A stretch of DNA of 12,458 bases from Eubacteriales Family XIII. Incertae Sedis bacterium (GCA_031287295.1 JAITTH010000088.1:1-12458); one strand, 5' to 3'; positions 1 to 6,329 are shown, counted from the first letter of the stretch. Notes: a model not told the origin generated them from the sequence alone. Numbers and translations are program-made.

Positions 1-1043
1 GCTTCCGCATAACCGCCAACGCTGGTACGCGAACCGCCACTTATCTGCGACACACCCACATCCAACACACGTTCCCTGCATTCCTTACTCTCCCGCGTCG
101 AAATGATGATGCCCGTGTATGGCGCAGCAACTCTTATGCAAGCGACAATCTTCGCAAATGTCTCATCGTCGATACCATTGCCAAACGAATCCGGATCGAT
201 GTCTTCCGCTGCACGGATTCTCGGCACACTCACGGTATGCGGACCCACACCAAAGACCGCTTCGAGATGCTCTGCGTGCATCATAAGTGCCGTAAATTCA
301 TAACGGTATCGTTCAAGTCCAAACAGAACCCCTACGCCCACATCGTCGATGCCACCTTGCATTGCACGATCCATCGCTTCGGTATGCCAAGCATAATTGC
401 TCTTCGGTCCGGATGGATGCAGACGCTCATAGCTCTCTTTGTGATAGGTTTCCTGAAAAAGAATGTAGGTGCCGATGCCCGCGTCACGAAGCATACGGTA
501 CTCATCCACCGTTGTCGCCGCAATATTTACGTTCACCCGCCTTATCGCACCATTCTTATGTTTTACGCTGTAAATCGTCGCTATCGACTCCAAAATGTAT
601 TCAATCGGACTGTATTTCGGATGCTCGCCCGATTCTATCGCCAAACGCTTATGCCCCATATCTTGCAGGGCGGCAACTTCACGCGCAATCTCCTCTTGTG
701 TGAGCTTCTTGCGCGCAATATGCGTATTTTGACCATGGTAGGGACAGTACGCGCAGCCATTTACGCAGTAATTGGAGAGGTAGAGCGGTGCAAAAAGCAC
801 GATGCGATTGCCGTAGAATTCCTTTTTTATATCGTTGGCAAGGGTGAAAATTCGGTCCGTCGCACCACAATCTAATAGGAGTGCTGCCTCGCGATGCGTT
901 AGTCCTTTTTTCTCTGTCGCCTTCCGGAGTATTTCGTCAATCAACTCCGTATTGTCTTTGTTTTCATCGGCCCATTTGAGTGTCGCCATAATCTCGTCAT
1001 GGTCGATAAACTCCTCAGCCTTCATTGATTTTACATGATACAT
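1..1043 (-). CDS. hydG: [FeFe] hydrogenase H-cluster radical SAM maturase HydG (3' end cut by window)
   Basis: HydG splits tyrosine by radical SAM chemistry to supply the CO and cyanide ligands of the H-cluster as an Fe(CO)2CN-cysteine synthon. I translated the minus strand from the ATG at 1043; the frame stays open to the left edge, giving about 347 residues of a family usually near 470, so the C-terminal part, where the second Fe-S cluster binds, is missing. The radical SAM motif is C93-VNG-C97-AY-C100, followed by PYH, typical of HydG and its relative ThiH. Near the edge the protein reads SQISGGSRTSVGGY, a HydG signature. The start is supported by GGGAG seven bases upstream and by family alignment. 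The gene overlaps the end of hydE by 13 nt, so translation is probably coupled. ThiH is the main alternative, but the adjacent hydE makes HydG much more likely. Confidence 0.95.
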   Translation of the reverse strand, partial: MYHVKSMKAEEFIDHDEIMATLKWADENKDNTELIDEILRKATEKKGLTHREAALLLDCGATDRIFTLANDIKKEFYGNRIVLFAPLYLSNYCVNGCAYCPYHGQNTHIARKKLTQEEIAREVAALQDMGHKRLAIESGEHPKYSPIEYILESIATIYSVKHKNGAIRRVNVNIAATTVDEYRMLRDAGIGTYILFQETYHKESYERLHPSGPKSNYAWHTEAMDRAMQGGIDDVGVGVLFGLERYRYEFTALMMHAEHLEAVFGVGPHTVSVPRIRAAEDIDPDSFGNGIDDETFAKIVACIRVAAPYTGIIISTRESKECRERVLDVGVSQISGGSRTSVGGYAE

Positions 1044-2056
1044 ATTGGATCTCCCTTTGAAATCACTACATCATAACCTATACTTACCATTCGCCACTGC
1101 ATGCAGCTTCGGCATTCGGCAGCCTCATCTCCGGTGCAAATTTTATTATCGTACAACATATATTTACTTCGTACATCGACCGGCGAAAGATTCGGCATAA
1201 CCACGTTTCCTCCCGCCAAAATACCCTGTTCTCTGCCTTGCGGGTCGAGGGTTCCGAGCGCCGTTGTCGCCGGAAGAAGCAAATCGGGTTTCATGAGTCG
1301 CAACACGGCAAGGAGCCTTAAGGTGAGTTGGAAATCTCCTGCCTTGCAATCTTTAAACGGCGTATCTTTGTGTGGAATAAACGGACCAATGCCTACCATA
1401 GCAGGTTGCAATTCGTGAATGAATCGCAAATCGTCCACGATACAATCCATCGTCTGCCCGGGCGAGCCAACCATAAATCCACACCCTACTTGAAAGCCGA
1501 TTTCCTTTAAGTTCCACAGACATTTCTTACGGTTTTCCAGCGACATGCCTTCCGGATGCAATTGTTTGTAATGTGCATCGTTCGCCGTTTCATGGCGCAG
1601 CAAATATCGGTTTGCACCTGCCTCAAACAAGGTTTTATAGGTTTCGTAGCTTTGCTCGCCGATGGATAAGGTTATCGCACAATCCGGGTAAGCAGTCCGT
1701 ATATCCTTCACAATTTCAACGAAATCTGTGTATGCAGGATCTTCTCCGCCTTGCAGAACGAAGGTACGAAAACCCAGTTCATAGCCCAGCTCGCAACATT
1801 CCAAAATCTGCGCTCGGCTGAGCCGATACCTTTGCGCATTCTTATTTCCGGCACGAATCCCACAATAATAGCAGTTGTTCTTGCAATAATTCGTGAACTC
1901 AATAAGACCGCGCATGAAAACTTCATTCCCGTAAACTTCATGGCGCACTGCCCGCGCCCGCTCGAAAAGATATTCGTTTTTCTCTGACAGAAGCTGTTTA
2001 AACTCGTCACGCGAAAGAATACGCTCTTTCTCCAATTTATCGACGAGGGATTTCAT
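1031..2056 (-). CDS. hydE: [FeFe] hydrogenase H-cluster radical SAM maturase HydE
   Basis: HydE is a radical SAM enzyme that acts on the organometallic product of HydG during assembly of the two-iron subcluster of [FeFe] hydrogenase. The 341-residue protein has the usual family length. The SAM cluster motif is C58-KNN-C62-YY-C65 (CxxxCxxC), followed by GIRAGN, as in HydE. Three further cysteines, C307, C315 and C318, have the C-x7-C-x2-C spacing of the auxiliary cluster site known from Thermotoga HydE. The ATG at 2056 overlaps the stop of the upstream small gene as ATGA. The downstream hydG begins 13 nt inside this gene. BioB is a distant relative, but the neighbour and the C-terminal cysteines favour HydE. 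hydF and the hydrogenase subunits are not in the window. Confidence 0.96.
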   Translation of the reverse strand: MKSLVDKLEKERILSRDEFKQLLSEKNEYLFERARAVRHEVYGNEVFMRGLIEFTNYCKNNCYYCGIRAGNKNAQRYRLSRAQILECCELGYELGFRTFVLQGGEDPAYTDFVEIVKDIRTAYPDCAITLSIGEQSYETYKTLFEAGANRYLLRHETANDAHYKQLHPEGMSLENRKKCLWNLKEIGFQVGCGFMVGSPGQTMDCIVDDLRFIHELQPAMVGIGPFIPHKDTPFKDCKAGDFQLTLRLLAVLRLMKPDLLLPATTALGTLDPQGREQGILAGGNVVMPNLSPVDVRSKYMLYDNKICTGDEAAECRSCMQWRMVSIGYDVVISKGDPICIM

Positions 2057-2295
2057 AACGAATACACCGTCTTTACGCTAACGCCGTCCAGACGTCCGAT
2101 TTTCCCGGAAACCGCACTAATCACTTCCTGCGGTGCATCCACCACAACGCTGATGATGCTCATGTTCCGCTCGCGATAAGGTAGCCCCATGCGCCCAATG
2201 ATGATATCGGCGTACTCGTGCAAAATGCCATTGATCTTCTCTACCGAATCTCGATTTTCGACAATGATCCCGACAATCGCAACCCGTGTATCCAT
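2053..2295 (-). CDS. TM1266-family small protein, putative iron-only hydrogenase system regulator
   Basis: This 80-residue protein begins MDTRVAIVGIIVENRDSVEKIN and keeps the compact alpha/beta pattern of the TM1266 family, an ACT/NikR-C-like fold that recurs next to hydE, hydG and hydF. Visible family features are the GIIVENR stretch at the N terminus, IIIGRMGLPYRERNMSIIS in the middle and a C-terminal segment with KIGRLDGVSVK. It has no DNA-binding domain, no transmembrane segment and no cysteines, so the regulatory role in the family name is unproven. The start is firm: AGGAGGG lies five bases before the ATG. It is the first gene of the hyd operon and its stop overlaps the hydE start by 4 nt. 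The structured leader upstream (2296-2457) makes RNA-level control of this operon plausible, and this protein or a metabolite could be the effector; that is only inference. Confidence 0.88.
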   Translation of the reverse strand: MDTRVAIVGIIVENRDSVEKINGILHEYADIIIGRMGLPYRERNMSIISVVVDAPQEVISAVSGKIGRLDGVSVKTVYSL

Positions 2296-2324
2296 ACAAA
2301 CCCTCCTGTTTTAAATCTTTGATC

Positions 2325-2351
2325 GATGGCTTTGGAAGAGGTCCTGCCATC
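2325..2351 (-). other. Hairpin upstream of the TM1266-like gene's ribosome binding site
   Basis: On the minus strand GATGGC (2351-2346) pairs with GCCATC (2330-2325), and an inner GGA/TCC helix closes a five-base loop. It lies about 15 nt upstream of the AGGAGGG ribosome binding site. It could protect the mRNA 5' end after processing or be part of the leader switch; a chance hairpin is not excluded. Confidence 0.4.
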
Positions 2352-2360
2352 TGATTCAAT

Positions 2361-2385
2361 AAAAAATGCGCCCACGAAAGGCGCA
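2361..2385 (-). terminator. Intrinsic-terminator-like hairpin inside the hyd leader
   Basis: The minus strand has TGCGCC, a seven-base loop, GGCGCA, then six T and ATT. This is a textbook Rho-independent terminator shape, although the stem is only 6 bp. It lies about 70 to 95 nt downstream of the predicted start of transcription and about 65 nt before the first start codon. It therefore would either attenuate the operon or end a short RNA of about 95 nt. It is not needed for ssrA, which has its own palindrome nearer its end and a new promoter in between. Confidence 0.65.
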
Positions 2386-2462
2386 AGGATAAACTCTTAT
2401 ACGTCTTTCGCCTCGAGCAAGTTGTTGGTCTAAGCGTCAGAAACATGTTGTTCTCTGTTGTA

Positions 2463-2490
2463 ATTATAGCACTCGCTTTGCGAATTGCAA
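2463..2490 (-). promoter_or_regulatory. Promoter of the hyd operon leader
   Basis: On the minus strand the -35 is TTGCAA (2490-2485), the spacer is 16 bp and the -10 is TATAAT (2468-2463), preceded by TGC, which makes an extended -10. The expected start is near 2456. The -35 half overlaps an interrupted inverted repeat (TTGC-N5-GCAA), and the spacer holds TCGC-AAA-GCGA, either of which could be a protein-binding site. Confidence 0.75.
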
Positions 2491-2539
2491 TGCATAAGTC
2501 CACACCCTACAGGGCGAAGACCTCGGTTAAACGCACGAA

Positions 2540-2561
2540 AACCGTTGAAATTTCAACGGTT
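2540..2561 (-). terminator. Perfect 22-bp palindrome after ssrA, probable terminator
   Basis: AACCGTTGAAA is followed directly by its exact reverse complement, 10 nt beyond the mature tmRNA 3' end. On the minus strand the stem runs into TTTTCG, a weak T-run. A hairpin with a roughly four-base loop is expected. It most likely ends or protects the ssrA precursor. Because the site is symmetric, a DNA-binding dimer target is a less likely alternative. Confidence 0.6.
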
Positions 2562-2571
2562 CTTTGTGTTT

Positions 2572-2928
2572 TGGTGGAGATGGTGGGAGTCGAACCCACG
2601 TCCGAAAGCATTTCCATCAGGATTTTCTCCGAGCGCATCCGATGATCGATGTTTCGCCGTTTCTACAGTTCATTCGGCAATCTGCAAAAGCGACTATCTC
2701 GTTGGTCCCCTGTGCTACCGAGAACTCACACAGAGTTTTCCTGTATTCTTGCGTCCGATTCGTAACCTACAGGTGAATCACGAGAGACGTCGCGGGCTGA
2801 TCAAGCAGCCAGTGCGAAAGATTTGTTAGTTTTTCCGTTTATCTTTAACGCGCCCCTTATTACGCAGACTGGGCAACTGCGGCTCGCTTATCCTACTTCT
2901 ACACCCCCGTCGAAACCATTACATCCCC
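2572..2928 (-). ncRNA. ssrA: Transfer-messenger RNA (tmRNA), one-piece
   Basis: tmRNA rescues stalled ribosomes together with SmpB and tags the unfinished protein for proteolysis. The 5' end on the minus strand reads GGGGATGTAATGGTTTCGAC and the 3' end reads GTGGGTTCGACTCCCAC, then CATCTCCACCA. The first seven bases pair with CATCTCC to form the acceptor stem (one G-U), and the T-arm is intact with GGTTCGACTCC as in tRNA. CCA is encoded. The 357-nt length and uninterrupted order indicate the standard one-piece form. The tag frame is at 2801-2851. There are only 36 nt between the upstream regulator gene and the mature 5' end, with no convincing promoter in them, so the RNA may be cut by RNase P from a longer transcript. 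It is followed by the palindrome at 2540-2561. Confidence 0.97.
2801..2851 (-). other. tmRNA proteolysis-tag reading frame
   Basis: Reading from GCG at 2851 to TGA at 2801 gives ALKINGKTNKSFALAA. The ALAA ending is the classical degron seen by ClpXP-type proteases, and the GKTN...SF part resembles the Bacillus tag. The C terminus and stop are certain from the frame. The resume codon is my choice of the likeliest alanine codon at the expected place; a neighbouring codon is possible. Confidence 0.75.
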
Positions 2929-2964
2929 GTACACCAAAATGTGGGAATATCTGTTGAATGAACC

Positions 2965-4047
2965 TCAGCTGTTTTTTTCTTCCGTGGCAATTTTCTCTGC
3001 CAACGATTTGAGTATCTCCGCATCATCCCAAAGTATTTTCAGGATGTCCGGATTAAATACACCGCATTCGCCGTTCAGAATCATGTCAATTGCCTGCTCG
3101 TGCGAATAGGCGTCTTTGTAGACTCTCTTACTCGTAAGCGCATCATAGACATCCACCAGTGATGCCGCCTGTGCCCAAATGGGTATTTCGAAACCGACCA
3201 GACCATCCGGATAACCTGCGCCATCCCAACGTTCATGATGATGACGGCAAATATCGTAGCAATACTGATAATACTCTTTATCTTTCAAAAGATCCAGCGT
3301 TTCTAAAATTTCGGAGCCTTTCACCGTATGCTCTTTCATGATTTCGAACTCTTCTTCCGTAAGCTTCCCGGGCTTCAAAAGTATGGCGTCCGGAATTGCA
3401 ATTTTCCCGACATCGTGAAGAGCCGCTGCAGACGAAATGAGTTCCAATTGCTCATCGGTAAACGAATATTTATCTCGGATGCTTTCAAGAATAACCTTGA
3501 TCAGCAGTCGCGTTCTCATAATGTGTTTCCCGGATTCCACATTCCGAAATTCAACCGTTGCCGATAACGTGTCGATGAGAGAGAAGTTCATCCGTTTGAT
3601 TCGCTCCCCTTGCGCAATCAGTTCCTGCTTTTGTTTCAATAGCGTCTTTTCGAGATGGTTTTTATAGGCATACAAATCGATTACATTCTGAACACGCTGC
3701 AGAACAATCGAGGAATTGAACGGCTTGTGTACGACATCTGAAACGCCGAGCCCATAGCTCTCCAAAGCATTTTTATCGTCGTCATCGCTGGTAATGAGCA
3801 CAACCGGAATGTGATTGATTTTCCCGGTCTCCTTCATGTTACGCAAAACGCCAAGACCATCGACAATGGGCATTTCCAGATCCAACAAAATGATTGAAAA
3901 ATCGTACTTCTCGGAGTTGATAATCTTGAGAGCTTCTTCTCCGTTTTCAGCTTCCAAAATATTATAATTATCGCTAAATAGTTCAGCAATAATGATTCGA
4001 TTTATATCAATATCATCGACTATCAATAAATCTCGTTTGTTTTCCAA
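2965..4047 (-). CDS. Response regulator with HD-GYP c-di-GMP phosphodiesterase domain (RpfG-type)
   Basis: The 360-residue protein has an N-terminal receiver domain (about 5-122) with the acidic pair D11/D12, phosphoacceptor D56 in LLLDLEMP, T85 and K107-P108. A short helical linker follows (about 125-152), then an HD-GYP domain (about 155-345). The HD motif is H210-D211 in ALHDVGKI; the GYP motif is HHERWDGAGYPDG with H269, H270 and G277-Y278-P279. H239 and D298 are further expected metal ligands. All catalytic residues appear intact, so it should hydrolyse cyclic di-GMP (to pGpG or GMP) when phosphorylated by a partner kinase, which is not in the window. The start is TTG at 4047: an in-frame stop lies just upstream, no ATG is available, and AAAGGGAAA provides a ribosome binding site. 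It has its own promoter (4108-4136) and lies between smpB and ssrA. The usual RD before the first metal-ligand region is RN here. Confidence 0.93.
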   Translation of the reverse strand: MENKRDLLIVDDIDINRIIIAELFSDNYNILEAENGEEALKIINSEKYDFSIILLDLEMPIVDGLGVLRNMKETGKINHIPVVLITSDDDDKNALESYGLGVSDVVHKPFNSSIVLQRVQNVIDLYAYKNHLEKTLLKQKQELIAQGERIKRMNFSLIDTLSATVEFRNVESGKHIMRTRLLIKVILESIRDKYSFTDEQLELISSAAALHDVGKIAIPDAILLKPGKLTEEEFEIMKEHTVKGSEILETLDLLKDKEYYQYCYDICRHHHERWDGAGYPDGLVGFEIPIWAQAASLVDVYDALTSKRVYKDAYSHEQAIDMILNGECGVFNPDILKILWDDAEILKSLAEKIATEEKNS

Positions 4048-4107
4048 GATGATTTCCCTTTTGCCTTCTCATCACTTAATGATAATTACATCTAATTCAT
4101 CAGATTA

Positions 4108-4136
4108 ATTCTATTCTCACTTTTCATGAGTGTCAA
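4108..4136 (-). promoter_or_regulatory. Promoter of the HD-GYP response regulator gene
   Basis: On the minus strand TTGACA (4136-4131), a 17-bp spacer and TAGAAT (4113-4108) form a near-consensus housekeeping promoter, giving a leader of about 50 nt before the TTG start. The spacer contains CTCA-N7-CTCA's complement, that is CTCA...TGAG as a small inverted repeat, which may be chance. The rest of the 200-nt gap between smpB and this gene shows no clear terminator for smpB, only short weak stems without T-runs. Confidence 0.8.
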
Positions 4137-4247
4137 TGAAGCTTCACCAACAGCTTATACTGCTTTTTATATACCCAACTGTATGTAGATTATTGATTTA
4201 CCAATGAAACATTACGTACCGTTGGAAAAGGCTTCCCGTTGGTGTAT

Positions 4248-4718
4248 TTACAATTCCTTTTGTACGTGTTGTCTCATTCGGCGTTCAACATCTTTCTTTG
4301 CAATCGTCTCGCGTTTGTCGTACAGTTTTTTCCCTCGTGCAAGGGCAATCTCAATTTTTGCCCGTCCCTGATCATTCAGATACACACGCAAGGGGATGAT
4401 GGTGCGACCTTCTTGCTGCACCTGCTCTGTGAGCATACGAATCTCTCTTCGGTTTAAGAGCAGTTTTCGAGGTCTCAAGGAGTCCACATTATAGATATTG
4501 CCCCTCTCGTAGGGCGCAATGTTCATACCGTAGAGGAATATTTCTCCATCTCGGATTCTTGCATAACTTTCCCGCAAACTTGCCTTTCCCATGCGCAAAG
4601 ACTTAATCTCTGTCCCTGTGAGAACCATGCCTGCTTCGATTCGTTCTTCGATATGATATTCGTACCCGGCACTGCGATTGTTTACAAGAGTGCGTGATTT
4701 TTTTTTCGAAAGAGCCAT
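4248..4718 (-). CDS. smpB: SsrA-binding protein SmpB
   Basis: SmpB binds the tRNA-like part of tmRNA and brings it to stalled ribosomes, standing in for a codon-anticodon pair. The 156-residue protein has the usual length. Recognisable parts are the N-terminal NRSAGYEYHIEERIEAG, the core TGTEIKSLRMGKASLRESYA, YERGN, the LLLNRREI helix, and the basic C-terminal tail (GKKLYDKRETIAKKDVERRMRQ) that enters the mRNA channel. The ATG at 4718 is two bases after the lepB stop, with AGGAG about 13 nt upstream inside lepB, so it is probably co-translated with lepB. Its RNA partner ssrA is on the same strand about 1.3 kb downstream, with a response regulator gene in between. Confidence 0.98.
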   Translation of the reverse strand: MALSKKKSRTLVNNRSAGYEYHIEERIEAGMVLTGTEIKSLRMGKASLRESYARIRDGEIFLYGMNIAPYERGNIYNVDSLRPRKLLLNRREIRMLTEQVQQEGRTIIPLRVYLNDQGRAKIEIALARGKKLYDKRETIAKKDVERRMRQHVQKEL

Positions 4719-4720
4719 CG

Positions 4721-5302
4721 TTAATGTATCGCTCCTGCATTGCTCAATGGATACAAACGGAAAAAGGCTTTGCCAAGAACCTCTTTTTCTGAGACAAATC
4801 CCACTTCCGGGTCTCGACTGTCTTTGCTTTGCTGTCGGTTATCGCCCATAACAAACAATCGACCTTCCGGAACAACAACCTTCTCCAAAACACCGTTTGT
4901 AACACCATCTTTAATATAGTCTTCTTTCAGTTTTTCTCCGTTCAAGTAGACATTTCCTCCATAAATCTCGATGCTGTCGCCGGGTAGTCCGATCACACGC
5001 TTGATTAAGTTTTTGGTAGACCCATCTTCGCTTTTCAGGTCCGATTTGAAGACCACAACATCACCACGATGCATCTCTCCAAATCGATACGCTTGCTTGC
5101 TCACAAAGACATAATCGTTTGGGTGCAGTGTATTCTCCATGGAATGCTCACGTACAACCGTCGGCTTAATAAACAGCAGAATCAATAGGGAGAATGTGAT
5201 TGCAATCAGTACATCTCTCACCCAAATCAAGGTCCCCCGGCTGACACGTCGAGGCGGTTTTGTTACGGCATTTTCATTTTCGATCATTCGTTTTTCTGTC
5301 AT
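4721..5302 (-). CDS. lepB: Signal peptidase I
   Basis: This membrane-bound serine protease removes signal peptides from exported proteins on the outer face of the membrane. With the chosen start it has 193 residues: a charged cytoplasmic N terminus (1-28), one transmembrane helix (about 29-47), then the catalytic domain with nucleophile S54 in EHSMENTL, general base K101 in LIKRVIGLPGDS, and the box-E sequence MGDNRQQSKDSRD (about 152-164). The single helix and short length fit the Gram-positive class. I chose the ATG at 5302, one base after the stop of the upstream gene, because GAGAA lies before it. A GTG at 5329 in frame would add nine residues but overlaps the upstream gene and has no ribosome binding site. 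Gene order is pseudouridine synthase > lepB > smpB, spaced so closely that a single mRNA is expected. Confidence 0.95.
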   Translation of the reverse strand: MTEKRMIENENAVTKPPRRVSRGTLIWVRDVLIAITFSLLILLFIKPTVVREHSMENTLHPNDYVFVSKQAYRFGEMHRGDVVVFKSDLKSEDGSTKNLIKRVIGLPGDSIEIYGGNVYLNGEKLKEDYIKDGVTNGVLEKVVVPEGRLFVMGDNRQQSKDSRDPEVGFVSEKEVLGKAFFRLYPLSNAGAIH

Positions 5303-5303
5303 T

Positions 5304-6293
5304 CTATTTTCTCGCGCGGGATTCTTCACGACTTAATGTGCTGCTGATCGTTCGAATATTCTCCGGGTATTCACTTTCAAAAACAACCCCTTTTAAATAT
5401 GTCAGCGATTCACGTCCCTCGTTGACACGCACTTTGTACGCGTGCAACAGCTGCGTCGTAAGACCAAAGCGCTGCTCGAAATATCGATTTGTTCTCTTAT
5501 CTCCGTATTTTGCATCTCCCACAATCGGAAATCCGGCATGTGCCATATGCGCGCGAATCTGGTGTGGGCGTCCCGTAATGAGTGTTACCTCCGTAAGCGT
5601 GTACCCATTTAATTGCTGAACCGGAATCGCCTTGGTTTCGACCGTGCGCCCCTCCTCTGCGGTTTCCGGCAAAATCGTTACAAGATTTCTCAACTCATCT
5701 TTTACAATCTTCCCTTTTAAATGTAACGCGCCCGTAAGCTGTCCCTTTACAATCGTCAAATAGGTCTTTTCCATATCTTCATGATGCCGAAGCATCGCAT
5801 TCAAATCTCTCAGTGCTTTTGGATTTTTCCCGAAAAGCACGAGCCCGGTTGTGTTTCGATCCAAACGATTGACGGACGCTGGTGTAAAAGTTTTCTCTTC
5901 CCCGGGTAGATAGGAACCACTGTCGATAAGATAGCCGACGACCTGATTTGCAAGTGTGTTTTTCTTTTCTTGCTTATCTCCGTGCGTGAGCAGACCAAAG
6001 GGCTTTGTTACAACAAGAAGGTTGTCGTCTTCGAAGACAATCTTGAATTGTCTTTTGTGTGTTTGCGCTCCCTCTTTCACGAGAAACTCTGCGATTTGAG
6101 AGTCTCCCAGATAAAGCGATATTTCATCGCCTGCTTTCAGAATGCTCTCCACGCCAACACGCGCGCCATTCACTTTTACGTTTCTGCGAATTGCTTTATA
6201 AATGAATCCCAGCGGTGCGGTGCGCAGGTATTTTTTTAAAAACCGATCAAGGCGTTGTCCTTCTTCTGTTTCTGTAACATGAATCACCTGCAT
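5304..6293 (-). CDS. RluC/RluD-family 23S rRNA pseudouridine synthase
   Basis: Enzymes of this family convert uridines to pseudouridine in large-subunit rRNA. The 329-residue protein has an S4 RNA-binding domain at about 12-65 (RLDRFLKKYL...VNGARV) and a PseudoU_synth_2 catalytic domain from about 84, with the motif NRLDRNTTG that carries catalytic D145. The later stretch ITGRPHQIRAHMAHAGFPIVGD is also typical. Which uridines it targets cannot be read from sequence; S4 plus the HGDKQ...NTL segment look RluC-like. I chose the ATG at 6293, since the S4 domain begins soon after and a TATAAT lies at 6301-6306. The longer reading from 6344 would start upstream of that promoter and adds residues unlike the family. 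The start has no ribosome binding site, which suggests a leaderless transcript. It heads the operon with lepB and smpB. Confidence 0.92.
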   Translation of the reverse strand: MQVIHVTETEEGQRLDRFLKKYLRTAPLGFIYKAIRRNVKVNGARVGVESILKAGDEISLYLGDSQIAEFLVKEGAQTHKRQFKIVFEDDNLLVVTKPFGLLTHGDKQEKKNTLANQVVGYLIDSGSYLPGEEKTFTPASVNRLDRNTTGLVLFGKNPKALRDLNAMLRHHEDMEKTYLTIVKGQLTGALHLKGKIVKDELRNLVTILPETAEEGRTVETKAIPVQQLNGYTLTEVTLITGRPHQIRAHMAHAGFPIVGDAKYGDKRTNRYFEQRFGLTTQLLHAYKVRVNEGRESLTYLKGVVFESEYPENIRTISSTLSREESRARK

Positions 6294-6300
6294 GTTTTGT

Positions 6301-6329
6301 ATTATACACGGTTTCCACTGCAATTGACA
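6301..6329 (-). promoter_or_regulatory. Promoter of the pseudouridine synthase-lepB-smpB operon
   Basis: A perfect TATAAT (6306-6301) lies on the minus strand with a poor -35 (TGTCAA at 6329-6324, 17-bp spacing). The predicted transcription start is at about 6293-6294, the first base of the start codon. The weak -35 overlaps one arm of the palindrome at 6325-6340, so an activator or repressor may act here. Confidence 0.6.

Larger units (their letters stand above)
2296..2457 (-). promoter_or_regulatory. Structured 5' leader of the hyd operon, candidate attenuator/riboswitch or small RNA
   Basis: About 160 nt separate the predicted transcription start (about 2456) from the start codon of the TM1266-like gene. 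Three hairpins can be drawn on the minus strand. The first sits at the very 5' end (2438-2457: CAGA(G)AAC pairing with GTTTCTG). The second is a terminator-shaped stem at 2367-2385. The third is GATGGC/GCCATC at 2325-2351, just before the ribosome binding site. A segment at 2405-2413 (minus-strand AGGCGAAAG) can pair with the left arm or the loop of the terminator, as AGGCG with CGCCT or CGAAAG with CTTTCG, so an antiterminator is possible. I do not recognise a known riboswitch class. The longest ORF across it is only the out-of-frame shadow of the coding gene. Its function is inferred from the arrangement. Confidence 0.5.

Noticed and set aside
237..875. 212-codon open frame on the plus strand opposite hydG
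   Set aside because: The minus strand encodes a well-conserved HydG with the radical SAM motif. The plus-strand product has no recognisable features.
2117..2503. 128-codon frame covering the hyd leader and the TM1266-like gene
   Set aside because: It runs out of frame through the TM1266-like gene and the terminator-shaped hairpin and starts upstream of the mapped promoter -10, so it would not be on the transcript. A shorter leader peptide from the ATG near 2446 has only a weak ribosome binding site and no regulatory codon run.
2445..2829. Open frames on the plus strand across ssrA
   Set aside because: The region is tmRNA on the minus strand; the frames reflect the tRNA-like sequence.
4219..4242. 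Direct repeat CCGTTGG twice in the smpB-regulator gap, with a GGAA/TTCC stem between
   Set aside because: Only two 7-base copies, a 4-bp stem and no T-run; not enough for a terminator, operator or attachment site.
5300..5329. GTG at 5329 as lepB start
   Set aside because: No ribosome binding site and a 26-nt overlap with the upstream gene; the ATG at 5302, one base after that gene's stop, fits better.
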